From IMG/VR virus record IMGVR_UViG_3300042397_000935, positions 1-55,230 of that record: a stretch of 55,230 nucleotides of DNA. One strand, written 5' to 3'. Source of the DNA: a virus. The notes under the pieces were generated by a model that was given only the letters and a program-made list of their open reading frames with translations, did not search any database and was not told where the DNA came from. Of the stretch, positions 18,332-28,067 are shown one piece after another; positions within the stretch are counted from its first letter, which is position 1, and each line of letters begins with the position of its first letter. The position numbers and the translations under genes were made by a program.

Positions 18332-20743
18332 TTAAAACTCCAAGATTATTTTTATAATTTCTGATTTGTTACCAGCTCTAGTAATCGGATCTAGATTTTC
18401 TAAGTATAGAACCTGACCGCTGCCAACAACAAAGTCTCCAGGGTATTTATTATTCAAGTTTTCGAGCACTTGACCAGAAGACACACCAGTAATTGGCCTT
18501 ACACCAAGTGGATCTAGATTAAATGTACTGAATTTGTTGCTGATGTACATTATATCATCATCGGTACTTCCGCCAAGTTCGATATGGTGGAATGCACCAC
18601 GCGCTTGAGCATACGAAACCAATCCGGCTTGTTCAACGACTTCATCATCAATAAAGCTTGTTCCACCTGAAGGGAAGTTTCCTTTTAATCTAGTAAGTTG
18701 AACTGCTGTGTTGAAAGCACTAGCGGCCTTATCGTTTACTTGAATTGCATTTTCTGCTAAATTAGATGTAGATTCGATAATACTTGTTACGTTTGAAGTA
18801 AGTCCAACAATACGTGATTCTTCAGTAAACACACCTGCAACGTTTGATAACGTAATTTGATCTGTGCTAACAGATGTTACTTTACCAGATGCTTGTAAAA
18901 CCAATGCTGAAATATCACAATCAGATGCAGTAAATAATGCATTACTCGTAGCAGTAATTTGATAGTCTTGTGGAACACTACTTACAGTAGAAAGAAAGTT
19001 ATTACTTCCTTTTGTTACAAGAACATAATCACCAACAGAGAAACTGTCTTTAAATGTTGGTGTTTGCGGATTGGCAAATGACGCTAATATCTGTGCACCA
19101 CTGCCTGATGTAACAGCATTGATCTGCAATATTGGAAGACTAGTATAATTGTTACCCTGATTTGATACTGTAATTGCAGTAATTACGTTTGCAGTTACTG
19201 TAGCACTGGCGGCAAATCCTGAACCGCCAGTTCCTAAATTATTTGCAAATACACTTACATCAGAAGAGTTTGCATAAGCTGTTCCACCATTGGCAATTGC
19301 TACGGTTGTTGAAATCCGTCCAAGATCTGTTTTTATAATTGCATTGCTTGATGCAGTAATACTTACATTGCCGTGTAGTTTAAACTGTTTGTATTGACGT
19401 ACAGTTTCACCAATCTGGAAGTTTCCGCCAATAGTATTGGCAGATTTAAGAATGAGATCAACATTTGTATAAAGAGGATTTTTAATAAGACCTACTTGTC
19501 TAAAATCATTCTGAGTAGGAATTTTGTTGCCTTCACTATTAGTAAACTTAGTACTAATACAAACTCTTTTAGCACCAAATTCTGATACAGGATCAGATCC
19601 ATGCCCGGCAATTGGAGATATAATTGGTTGTAATGTTGCTGCCTGGAATATTGATGCTCCAGATACAGACAGTGGCAATTGAATAAATGCGCTGTTAATA
19701 GTAATTGGCACTGTATTTGGTGTAAGTCCAGCATATGCTTCACCATAGCGATATCCTACGCCTACTGAAAGCATTTCAATTTCTACAATGCTATTTGAAG
19801 ACGTGCTATCAATAACAGCCATACCCTCGGCAGCTGTGGTTTCAGAACCATCACCCCAAACATAAACATATGGATACACTTCGTATGTGTCACTTGCAGC
19901 AGGTGCTGTTGTGAATGCAGAACTTAAAGTAAAGATCTTCTGCCCGCCAACACCTCGGTAATCTACAATACGACGATATTGATTTGCAGCGCCTACCGAT
20001 GAATTTGTAATTTTCAGCACACACCCGGTATAATAATCATCTTCAGCAATAGCAGTATCCGGTGCACCGTAAACCGTACTATCACCAAAAACTTTTAGAT
20101 CAGTAGTTCTAAATACGCCATCTGAAATATAATTGTTATATCCTTTACCAGGATTAACAATATCAATTAGTTCGATTGAACCAGGAACAGCTGCGGCTTG
20201 AACAACAGTGTTTGCAGTAACAGGAATATAGCTCTTACTAGCAAACTTTTCATATTGTGTTTTAGAAATACTATACATGTATTTCCAAATATAATTATCA
20301 CCTGTTTTAATATGAGTTAAGCTTTTTGTGGTTGGAGCAACAGTAGAGTTAACAAATACACTAGTATTACTATTGTTGTATAGACATTTGTACACATTAT
20401 ATTCTGTGCTATCATCTACAACCGCATAAAAGCTTTTATCATGCAAATCACCATCTGTATGGTCATATTTGTGATAAAAAGTGTTTGCCGTCCAAAGATA
20501 CTTAGGAATGACATGCATGACGTCACTAGCAGTAATTCTCTTAGCAAAGATCATATTATCATAAACATCAAAGTTTGTAGACTTAAGACTATCTACAGGT
20601 GTTGTCAGAATGGCATCACTATTAGGATACGGCGTGTGTTTGCCGGCAAAGACAAAGTAGTCATTGTTTGCAAAAGTATCGACAAAAGACGTCGCGCTCT
20701 CAACATTAAAATTGGTTGTTACAAGTTTCTGAGTAACTGACAT
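18332..20743 (-). CDS. gp8: Baseplate wedge protein gp8
   Basis: 803 residues against 334 in T4. The core pattern is kept: NVYKCLYNNSNTSV and NYIWKYMYSISKTQYEKF match the VYRCL...YVWEYLFEI stretch of gp8, and the end GQVLYLENLDPI...EIIKIILEF matches the gp8 C-terminus. The extra length is inserted beta-rich modules (GGSGFAASATVTANVITAIT), as in cyanophage gp8. Gene order gp6-gp7-gp8 supports the call. It sits at the wedge of the hexagonal baseplate. The neighbouring gp7 start is 1 nt beyond this gene. Confidence 0.85.
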   Translation of the reverse strand: MSVTQKLVTTNFNVESATSFVDTFANNDYFVFAGKHTPYPNSDAILTTPVDSLKSTNFDVYDNMIFAKRITASDVMHVIPKYLWTANTFYHKYDHTDGDLHDKSFYAVVDDSTEYNVYKCLYNNSNTSVFVNSTVAPTTKSLTHIKTGDNYIWKYMYSISKTQYEKFASKSYIPVTANTVVQAAAVPGSIELIDIVNPGKGYNNYISDGVFRTTDLKVFGDSTVYGAPDTAIAEDDYYTGCVLKITNSSVGAANQYRRIVDYRGVGGQKIFTLSSAFTTAPAASDTYEVYPYVYVWGDGSETTAAEGMAVIDSTSSNSIVEIEMLSVGVGYRYGEAYAGLTPNTVPITINSAFIQLPLSVSGASIFQAATLQPIISPIAGHGSDPVSEFGAKRVCISTKFTNSEGNKIPTQNDFRQVGLIKNPLYTNVDLILKSANTIGGNFQIGETVRQYKQFKLHGNVSITASSNAIIKTDLGRISTTVAIANGGTAYANSSDVSVFANNLGTGGSGFAASATVTANVITAITVSNQGNNYTSLPILQINAVTSGSGAQILASFANPQTPTFKDSFSVGDYVLVTKGSNNFLSTVSSVPQDYQITATSNALFTASDCDISALVLQASGKVTSVSTDQITLSNVAGVFTEESRIVGLTSNVTSIIESTSNLAENAIQVNDKAASAFNTAVQLTRLKGNFPSGGTSFIDDEVVEQAGLVSYAQARGAFHHIELGGSTDDDIMYISNKFSTFNLDPLGVRPITGVSSGQVLENLNNKYPGDFVVGSGQVLYLENLDPITRAGNKSEIIKIILEF

Positions 20744-23700
20744 TTATTCCTCAACTGTCTTTGTCAAATAGTGACCGGTTGTTTCCGGCGCACTATGTGT
20801 GGTATTAGCTGTTATATTTATCACCGATACACCATTGCTATATGTAGATAATTTAACAGATGTTGATGTAGTTCCAACAACAAAATACAATGCGTTATTT
20901 GATAAGGCTCTTCTATTAAAAGTATGAGCTCCGGCAGGAGTTACGCCAGTAACAGTAATAGGCGTTCCTCTCTTAGTAGCAGAAACTTTGATACCACTGG
21001 AGTTTGCAAAGACTACATAATAGAAATTACCATCTGTAAGTCCGCCGACAGGATCGCCTCCACCGGCATTTAAGTATTCAACGTAATCATCTATTACAAC
21101 TGTAGAATATTCATAGGTTGAATTGCTTATACCAAATGACGGACGGCCTAAGAAATCACTACCTGATACATTTGCACTAAATCCAAATCCACCATAGTTT
21201 GCAGTAAGTGCAGAGTTACCAGTATCTGTTGTATATCTTACAAGATCACCATTTGCAAACGGATTGTTTGTGCCAACTGTAATTGTTTTATTAACAGAAC
21301 TAACACTATCATCAGAGTCAAACTGAATTTGTTCGCCGGTAGAGATCTCTGTTAATGACAATGCAACGTTAGCTTCTTCTACAACTAAAGCAGAACCAAA
21401 GAATTTAGTTCCTGCAGTGTGCATAACCTTCTTAAACATATCAGCATAACGGTCTACAGAAATCTTAGATAGAATCTCATACGAATACTCTTGATAATAA
21501 TCTCCATCGTGGACATACATATCTTCCGATAAGAATCCTCTTGAACTCTTATAGTATCCCTTACCAACACCACTGCCATCATTAACTATTTTGATACTAC
21601 CAGATCTTGCACCATCTTCTGATGTATATTGTACAACATCACCATTAGAGTATCCAATACCAGAATCCACGACTTGCAATGATGTAATTTGGCCAAGCGC
21701 CGTAATAACGTTTGCTTCAATCGAAGCATTTAAACCTATCGGATAAAGCAAATCAGTATCTTCTGCAACACCGATTACATCTGCTGTTGCGCCTGAAACA
21801 TCGCCTCTCAGAATAGTACCAGGCGCAAAGGTGTTTTCAAACGTAAGGCGCTTCACACGAACAACCGATGTATTTGCAGATTTTACAATTCCCTTTGCGG
21901 TTGATGTAATCTGATATAGAGCAAAGCTTTCAATATTTGCAGTAACATAAGGATTTGTATACGAGTTAAGAACGTTTGCCGTAATTACCCCAGTGTTACC
22001 AGCAACTCTTACATAACCATTTGACCCGATATTATAAACCGACTGTACGGTAACATTTACAACCGGAGAACTATTGACATATAATGAATCACCTGGCAAG
22101 AATCCAGGAATAGTAGAAAAGTTGTGTGATTCTGCTGACCCAGAGGTTGCGTTAATTGCTTTGACTGATCCATTAGCTGTATCCGAAAGCTTGAACCCGA
22201 CTGTGTTAGCGCTTACAATATAATATGCAGTATTGTTTGCTAATCCGTCAATAACGGTGTTTGATGTTGGTGTTCTGTATATAATACGTTGATTGTTTGC
22301 AAACTCGTTTGCATATTTAACAATATTATGTCCGCTATAACTAGCGTTATAATATCTTAAGGTATGATTCGAATCGCCAGGGTTAAGACCGGTGATATCT
22401 ACATTTGCACCGCCAGCAGTTAACGAAAGCTTTAGGCCACTTGAGTTTGCATAACGAACATAATAAAGTTCATTGTTTGATAGTCCAGTAACTGCAGTAC
22501 TGGTTGTAATGTATCTTACTTGATCGCCATTTGCCAAATATGTATCGGCACTTGCAATACTAATAAAATCAGTTGCAGAGTTTACGGATGTGTTTGAGTT
22601 AAATGTTACACTGTTAGCTAATGCATTAATACTAACATTCGAACCGCCTGGAGTCAATGAAAGAGATATCCCGGTAGCATTTGCAAAGGCAACATAATAG
22701 AATGCACTATTAGATAATCCAGTCAATGCAGTGTTACTAGTATTTGTATAATAACGAATATACGTATTTGATGGATAGTAGAATTCTGCATTTGCAAGTG
22801 CTATGAAATCAGAATTAGAGTTTACGTCATCTGATGAATTGAATGTAACGGTGTTTGATGTATATAAAATGAAATCATTGCTACTTTGAATTTCATCTTT
22901 AGTATTTACATTAAAATTCTTTTCAGTATACTCATTGCCATATGCACCATTATCAACCTTGAGATCATAATATTCCAGATTAGCAAGTGTCTGATTAACT
23001 TTTTCACCAATTGCAAACACGGCTGATGAATCTGATATATTAATGATAAAGTCTTTACGGCCAAATGCAGAGATATATGGTTGATACGCTAGAACATATG
23101 GATCTACGTTATAATCAGATCCAGGGTCAACACCCGATAATGAACCAATAGTACCGATAGTGAACTGGCCAAATTTTAAGCAAGAATAAATGGTATTTTT
23201 GGCGTCGCCTTGCGGATTTTGTGGAAACCCGTATGCAGCTGCTGTAATAGGCAATGACATATATGCCTGATTTGCTTGAGTTATTGTAGTATGAGGAGCG
23301 GCAGCGTTGATTGCTGTGTTTGTTGTATCATCACCATACTTAATAACATTACTATTAGCATATGCCGTTGTATTTGCTGTACCTCCGCTATTCGCAAAAA
23401 GATTGTGGTTATCCTTAGTACGAATTACGCCTGTTGCAGTTTCAAATACTGTACCATGAACCAGCTTGTATATGTAATGTCCTTCTTCATCTACTTTATT
23501 ATTAGCAAATGTCAAGTAAATTGAATTGTTAATTTGAGTAGTTTTTGTAGACGGATATGATAAGATTACACCGCTTGTATTAGATGCAGCAACATAATAA
23601 TAGTTATTGCTGTCTAGTCCATTGAGTGCAGTATTACCAGCATCAACATTATACTTAACAATATCGCCAAGAGCAAATTTTGAGTTGGCCGTAGGAAGTG

Positions 23701-25813
23701 CAATAAATCCGGTCGCAGCATTTACAGAACTGTTTGCGTTGAATGCAATTTTATTAACCGTTTGATATACTCTATTGCCGATAGTAAATCCGGAGCTGCT
23801 ATCAACTGTTAGTTCGACCCGGTCATAATCAAGCAGTGCAGTACCGTTAGAAGCAAGAAGATCAGTTCCGATGAATATTGTTTCAGTGTCACCTAACGTT
23901 CCTACGTTAAATTGTGCACCAGAACCGAAACTGGTTGTAATTGGAATTGCAGATGTATTAGTTGTTTGTGTAAAAATTCTGGCATATTGAGATGCAGTAT
24001 AATCACCGCCAGTAACATTAGCTGTATCTGTAACCGTGATAGCAAATGAGGTATTTGTATCCGTATAAAATGTTTCAGTGTCGGTAAAATATCCGCTAAG
24101 TGGAACAAATGTAAGGTTACCGGTTGCTGTACCAGAATCGTGTGATACTGTTAACAAGAGACCCTCAGCAACTTTTTGGCCGGTAGAGTTGTAACGATAT
24201 ATACGCTTGCTTTCAGGAAGCAAATTATTATTAGCTCCAGAATATTTTATTGTATTAACAGTCTTCCGAATCTCATACACACCAACATTTAAGTCAACCG
24301 ATGCAATCTCTGCAGAGATTGCAGCATTGTCGGCAACTTCAAGTCTTTGACCAGCTAAAAACGATCCAGATGCAGTATTAATAGTAAGAGTATTTGCGCC
24401 ATCAACCAATGTAATATTCTGAATAACACCGCTACCAATAATAGCAGATGTATTCTTATAAAGAATAGATTGACCTACTTGTAACGTTCCTGTCTGGCTA
24501 GTTACAGAGACCGTATAAGTTTGTGGGATGCCCATCACTTTACCGGTAATTGTAGCATCTTGTACGGTATTGGCGTAAAATGATATAGCATTTGCAGTAG
24601 TATAATAGGTTGCTGTATTTGTGAATACGCCATTAACATGGGAAACCACAGCAGTACCATTTGCACCTATCTGTGTTAGACTGATAATTTTACCGGCTCC
24701 AGCAATAGCGCCTGCTCCGGTATATCGAAAAACAGTATTACCGACTCCAATCTCGTCAGTCGCGCCGGTAAATTCTAAGTTTATAATAGGCTCAATAGCA
24801 TTATCAAACAGTCTAAAATATGGACCGCCACTTGTTGTAGTAACGTTTTCTAATGTTATTACTTTTTCAGAAATGATAGATTCTGCATCTAATGTGTAAC
24901 CATATCCACCGTCAATAAAGATGAAGTCAACAATACCGGTTGCTTCACTGACAGATTCTACACGAGCAATACCGCCTTCGCCGTTTGTAGATCCTTCAAA
25001 TGTGACAAGATCGCCTACTCTAAAATTGCGGCCACGATCTTGAAGGATAACACGTTTGATAGATCCAAGAAGTTGTGCTCTTTTGGATCTATCAAATGTT
25101 GGTATATTATTAACATTTAGACCAATAAGTTCACCGTTTGTAAACGAACCTTGAAGGTTGCTGATGTACAAAAGATCTACATACCCGGCAGATGTACGAC
25201 GGCGAATAAACTTTTCAACGAATGCCTTAGCACCTGACAGACCACCGATGATCTGTTTACCAACATACTCGATATTATAACGGTTGTGCGTTACTTCCAG
25301 ATATTCTGGTCTTTCCCATATGCCATCTGAAACTCGAAGAATTTTATCTGCAGGGTAACTAACTTCGGCAAATGTACCATATACCAACTTAAAGAACAAG
25401 TCGATTGAGCGCTCAGTACCTTTAGAACGATAAAGATCAAGAGAGTTCTTAACCAATAGTTGCTTGTTGGTAGCTGTGTCGAACTGGATATTCTTAAGAT
25501 ACTTTTCTTTAAACTCAATGATAAACTCATCTAGTGTAGTATCAATATCTCTGTATTGCGGTAGTTTACGCGTAGTGTTTATAATACCAGGGCCAACAGC
25601 TTTATTAGTACTGTTTGATGTATATGAAATAACTGCATTCGAGCCAATATAAGGTGTTACTATATCACCATTGGCAGCGGTATAAGAACCTGTATTTTCT
25701 AGCCACTCGTAATACGCCTTAACAAAGGCAATAAACTGTGGCCCCTCTTCCTTATAAAAAGAAGGAAATTGATTCTCTATAAGAGGAGAAATGAGTGATT
25801 CTATATTCTTCAT
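20744..25813 (-). CDS. gp7: Baseplate wedge protein gp7 (expanded)
   Basis: 1689 residues against 1032 in T4. The N-terminus (LISPLIENQFPSFYKEEGPQ, FVKAYYEWLENTG, LLVKNSLDLYRSKGTERSID) is typical of gp7-type wedge proteins of cyanophage-like T4 relatives. The C-terminal two thirds carry about six copies of a 65-75 residue module built on NGDQVRY...VTGLSNN.LYYV.YANSSG...LS.T.GG.N. Located between gp6 and gp8. ATG overlaps the gp6 stop as TAATG. The N-terminal part would mediate wedge assembly; the modules probably decorate the baseplate exterior. Confidence 0.8.
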   Translation of the reverse strand: MKNIESLISPLIENQFPSFYKEEGPQFIAFVKAYYEWLENTGSYTAANGDIVTPYIGSNAVISYTSNSTNKAVGPGIINTTRKLPQYRDIDTTLDEFIIEFKEKYLKNIQFDTATNKQLLVKNSLDLYRSKGTERSIDLFFKLVYGTFAEVSYPADKILRVSDGIWERPEYLEVTHNRYNIEYVGKQIIGGLSGAKAFVEKFIRRRTSAGYVDLLYISNLQGSFTNGELIGLNVNNIPTFDRSKRAQLLGSIKRVILQDRGRNFRVGDLVTFEGSTNGEGGIARVESVSEATGIVDFIFIDGGYGYTLDAESIISEKVITLENVTTTSGGPYFRLFDNAIEPIINLEFTGATDEIGVGNTVFRYTGAGAIAGAGKIISLTQIGANGTAVVSHVNGVFTNTATYYTTANAISFYANTVQDATITGKVMGIPQTYTVSVTSQTGTLQVGQSILYKNTSAIIGSGVIQNITLVDGANTLTINTASGSFLAGQRLEVADNAAISAEIASVDLNVGVYEIRKTVNTIKYSGANNNLLPESKRIYRYNSTGQKVAEGLLLTVSHDSGTATGNLTFVPLSGYFTDTETFYTDTNTSFAITVTDTANVTGGDYTASQYARIFTQTTNTSAIPITTSFGSGAQFNVGTLGDTETIFIGTDLLASNGTALLDYDRVELTVDSSSGFTIGNRVYQTVNKIAFNANSSVNAATGFIALPTANSKFALGDIVKYNVDAGNTALNGLDSNNYYYVAASNTSGVILSYPSTKTTQINNSIYLTFANNKVDEEGHYIYKLVHGTVFETATGVIRTKDNHNLFANSGGTANTTAYANSNVIKYGDDTTNTAINAAAPHTTITQANQAYMSLPITAAAYGFPQNPQGDAKNTIYSCLKFGQFTIGTIGSLSGVDPGSDYNVDPYVLAYQPYISAFGRKDFIINISDSSAVFAIGEKVNQTLANLEYYDLKVDNGAYGNEYTEKNFNVNTKDEIQSSNDFILYTSNTVTFNSSDDVNSNSDFIALANAEFYYPSNTYIRYYTNTSNTALTGLSNSAFYYVAFANATGISLSLTPGGSNVSINALANSVTFNSNTSVNSATDFISIASADTYLANGDQVRYITTSTAVTGLSNNELYYVRYANSSGLKLSLTAGGANVDITGLNPGDSNHTLRYYNASYSGHNIVKYANEFANNQRIIYRTPTSNTVIDGLANNTAYYIVSANTVGFKLSDTANGSVKAINATSGSAESHNFSTIPGFLPGDSLYVNSSPVVNVTVQSVYNIGSNGYVRVAGNTGVITANVLNSYTNPYVTANIESFALYQITSTAKGIVKSANTSVVRVKRLTFENTFAPGTILRGDVSGATADVIGVAEDTDLLYPIGLNASIEANVITALGQITSLQVVDSGIGYSNGDVVQYTSEDGARSGSIKIVNDGSGVGKGYYKSSRGFLSEDMYVHDGDYYQEYSYEILSKISVDRYADMFKKVMHTAGTKFFGSALVVEEANVALSLTEISTGEQIQFDSDDSVSSVNKTITVGTNNPFANGDLVRYTTDTGNSALTANYGGFGFSANVSGSDFLGRPSFGISNSTYEYSTVVIDDYVEYLNAGGGDPVGGLTDGNFYYVVFANSSGIKVSATKRGTPITVTGVTPAGAHTFNRRALSNNALYFVVGTTSTSVKLSTYSNGVSVINITANTTHSAPETTGHYLTKTVEE
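21000..22900 (-). repeat. Repeated 65-75 residue modules inside gp7
   Basis: Coding repeats seen at the protein level: LSNSAFYYVAFANATGISLS, LSNNELYYVRYANSSGLKLS, LANNTAYYIVSANTVGFKLS, LTDGNFYYVVFANSSGIKVS. A further, more distant copy lies near 23600. A related copy sits in the DUF4815 protein near 15340-15540. Confidence 0.75.
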
Positions 25814-27609
25814 TATTCTCTAATCTGCTCGATTGTGATATTGATGTCAGGTTCGATGATATTTAATATCACGTTCTGAATAGCTGTAACATCACGTGTT
25901 CTTGGAACCGCATAAATTTTCAATGATGTACCAGTATAATTTTGAATAATTAGATTGTTAAGTCTAACTACTCCATTGTCATAATCAACTGTTCCGATAT
26001 CTACGATCTTTTTATGATTGGCACCAGATGGTGTTACAATTCTCATAACACCATCACCATTATCTTCTAGAACACAATTTTGTATTCCAGTATATGTGAA
26101 TGGTGTTGATGTGATTGCATGAACATCAACAATAGGATGTTCATCACCAAGCAACGGAATCTTATCTGTTAGCGGGGATTTAAAATCAACAGTAAGATTG
26201 AATGGTACATTAAGATTGGGCGTAATATACTTTACAAGATTGATATCAATTTCGTTACTAACAATGCTAGCATCTGTTGAGTCAATTGCCTGAACAAGTT
26301 TAGAATATCTAAATGTTTTTGTAAAGCTATTTAGGCTCGTAGATGCATAGTTTAAAATGGTATCAATTACATATGTACGAATATCTTCTGGATTCAAACC
26401 TGTACGGTTGATATTATACTTAACAGCACCGGAGATATTGAGATATGTGTAATCTGGGCTGATAAAAATTGGTTCCATTGCAACAGATGCACGTGAGCGC
26501 AAGAATCTTCTGTATTCATCTTCTTTAATCTTTGGAAGGCCGTCGACTTCTGTCAGATCAACAGAAACAAAGATACGACCATATTGTGGAGGAGTTGCAT
26601 CCTCACCACCGTATGCAGTTACTGCGTTGATTTCTGGATAGTTAGCTTTTAATAGATTCTCATAATCTTCAGCTGTAACAGCACGTTCCTGTGTGGTGAA
26701 GGCACGTGGAGCATTAAACTTAATTGAGTTAAGATCTTCTGCAACTGCACCATCAGCCGCTGCACTGAGTGTAGTAATAGCAACATTAGATTCGTTATCA
26801 ATACGACCGGCGTTGATAAACTGGAAAGCCCCGTTAGGAAGTTCGCCGTTTGATGTACGATATTCAATAATAACAATTGAATTGTTTTTTGGCTTTCTTC
26901 CTACAACACCATCACCAAAAACTATTTCGTATAAATCACCAATGCCCGGTTGTAAGAAAAACACGTTAGATGTTTCATCATGCCCGAACATTGAAGTTGC
27001 TCTAGAATATTCTAAGACAACTGAACCGTTATCTTCAAGCACACTAACAGCAATACTGGATGCATCCACATTTTTGTTATTAATCTTAAAGACTAGTGGA
27101 TTGCTATAGTTAACTGCGTACGTATCGCTTAGATAGTTGCCTTCGTAAATTGTAATAGAATCGCTGACAAACGATCCTCCAACTTTATTAGTAATTACAA
27201 CGTTTTCACGTGTTGTAAATGTATATGAGTAATCATCAACTCGTGAGATAAAGCCAGTGCCTTTTGGCACAACGATTGAATTCTTATTAGCATCTGTAGG
27301 AGTGATTGTTAGTCTAATATTAGCTCTAGCCGATGTGAACGACCTAGGAAGATAATTCAGTTCTTTGGCATGAGAGATAACACTATCACGAAGCTTTGCA
27401 GAATCTAGGAACATTTCGTTGCTGACCATGTTCATATAAAAAGCATTTTGATATGTGTTGTATGCCAAAATGTCTAACAAAACTGATAGGTTACTGCCTT
27501 CAAAATCGTAGTCCTGGAACTCTTCCTGCTCGGTAAGATAAGACTTTAATGATGCCTTGAACGAGTCAAAGTCGAGTTGTGTTAGAGCTATACTTGAATT
27601 TGTAGCCAT
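25813..27609 (-). CDS. gp6: Baseplate wedge protein gp6
   Basis: 598 residues, close to T4 gp6 (660). The start (LTQLDFDSFKASLKSYLTEQ, DYDFEGSNLSVLLDILAYNT, YQNAFYMNMVSNEMFLDSA) is the conserved gp6/GpJ-like baseplate signature. Gp6 forms the ring that joins neighbouring wedges and changes shape on sheath contraction. Coupled by TAATG to gp25 upstream and gp7 downstream, matching the core wedge order 25-6-7-8. Confidence 0.92.
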   Translation of the reverse strand: MATNSSIALTQLDFDSFKASLKSYLTEQEEFQDYDFEGSNLSVLLDILAYNTYQNAFYMNMVSNEMFLDSAKLRDSVISHAKELNYLPRSFTSARANIRLTITPTDANKNSIVVPKGTGFISRVDDYSYTFTTRENVVITNKVGGSFVSDSITIYEGNYLSDTYAVNYSNPLVFKINNKNVDASSIAVSVLEDNGSVVLEYSRATSMFGHDETSNVFFLQPGIGDLYEIVFGDGVVGRKPKNNSIVIIEYRTSNGELPNGAFQFINAGRIDNESNVAITTLSAAADGAVAEDLNSIKFNAPRAFTTQERAVTAEDYENLLKANYPEINAVTAYGGEDATPPQYGRIFVSVDLTEVDGLPKIKEDEYRRFLRSRASVAMEPIFISPDYTYLNISGAVKYNINRTGLNPEDIRTYVIDTILNYASTSLNSFTKTFRYSKLVQAIDSTDASIVSNEIDINLVKYITPNLNVPFNLTVDFKSPLTDKIPLLGDEHPIVDVHAITSTPFTYTGIQNCVLEDNGDGVMRIVTPSGANHKKIVDIGTVDYDNGVVRLNNLIIQNYTGTSLKIYAVPRTRDVTAIQNVILNIIEPDINITIEQIRE

Positions 27610-28046
27610 TATCGTACTCTATAAAGGGTTAAATTGAGTGTAACAGGATTAACACTATTTATTACTTCAAAATAGATGTATACATCATACGCGTGTCTTG
27701 GCTCGTTTGCTTGTACTACAATATCTATGATCCGTGCACGTGGTTCATAAGCCTCGACAGTTTCAGCTATAGTCTTCTTCAGTTGATCTGAAATCATATC
27801 AGACATGTTTTCAAATAACAGACTGTTAATCCTGCTGCCAATCTCCGGCTGAAATGGCCTGTCATACTTCTCGGTAAGAATTAGATTACGAACAGAACGC
27901 TTGACCGATTCCTCGTTGGTATACTTGGCCAGCCGTTTGTTCTGTGGATGGGAATTGAAATTCGTATAAAAGTCACTATAATAGGGCTTCTTCTCAGAAG
28001 CTACATTAGTTCTAGTAATCTTATCAATTCTGGTGACGTCTACCAT
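27609..28046 (-). CDS. gp25: Baseplate wedge protein gp25
   Basis: 145 residues, near T4 gp25 (132). It carries the gp25 core: FQPEIGSRINSLLFENM and the YEPRARI segment containing the conserved EPR motif. Gp25 (GPW/gp25 family) starts sheath polymerisation at the baseplate. A weak late-like octamer AATAAATA lies upstream but is not the exact consensus. Confidence 0.92.
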   Translation of the reverse strand: MVDVTRIDKITRTNVASEKKPYYSDFYTNFNSHPQNKRLAKYTNEESVKRSVRNLILTEKYDRPFQPEIGSRINSLLFENMSDMISDQLKKTIAETVEAYEPRARIIDIVVQANEPRHAYDVYIYFEVINSVNPVTLNLTLYRVR

Positions 28047-28067
28047 CTAAAACTCTTTTTCTTTTAT

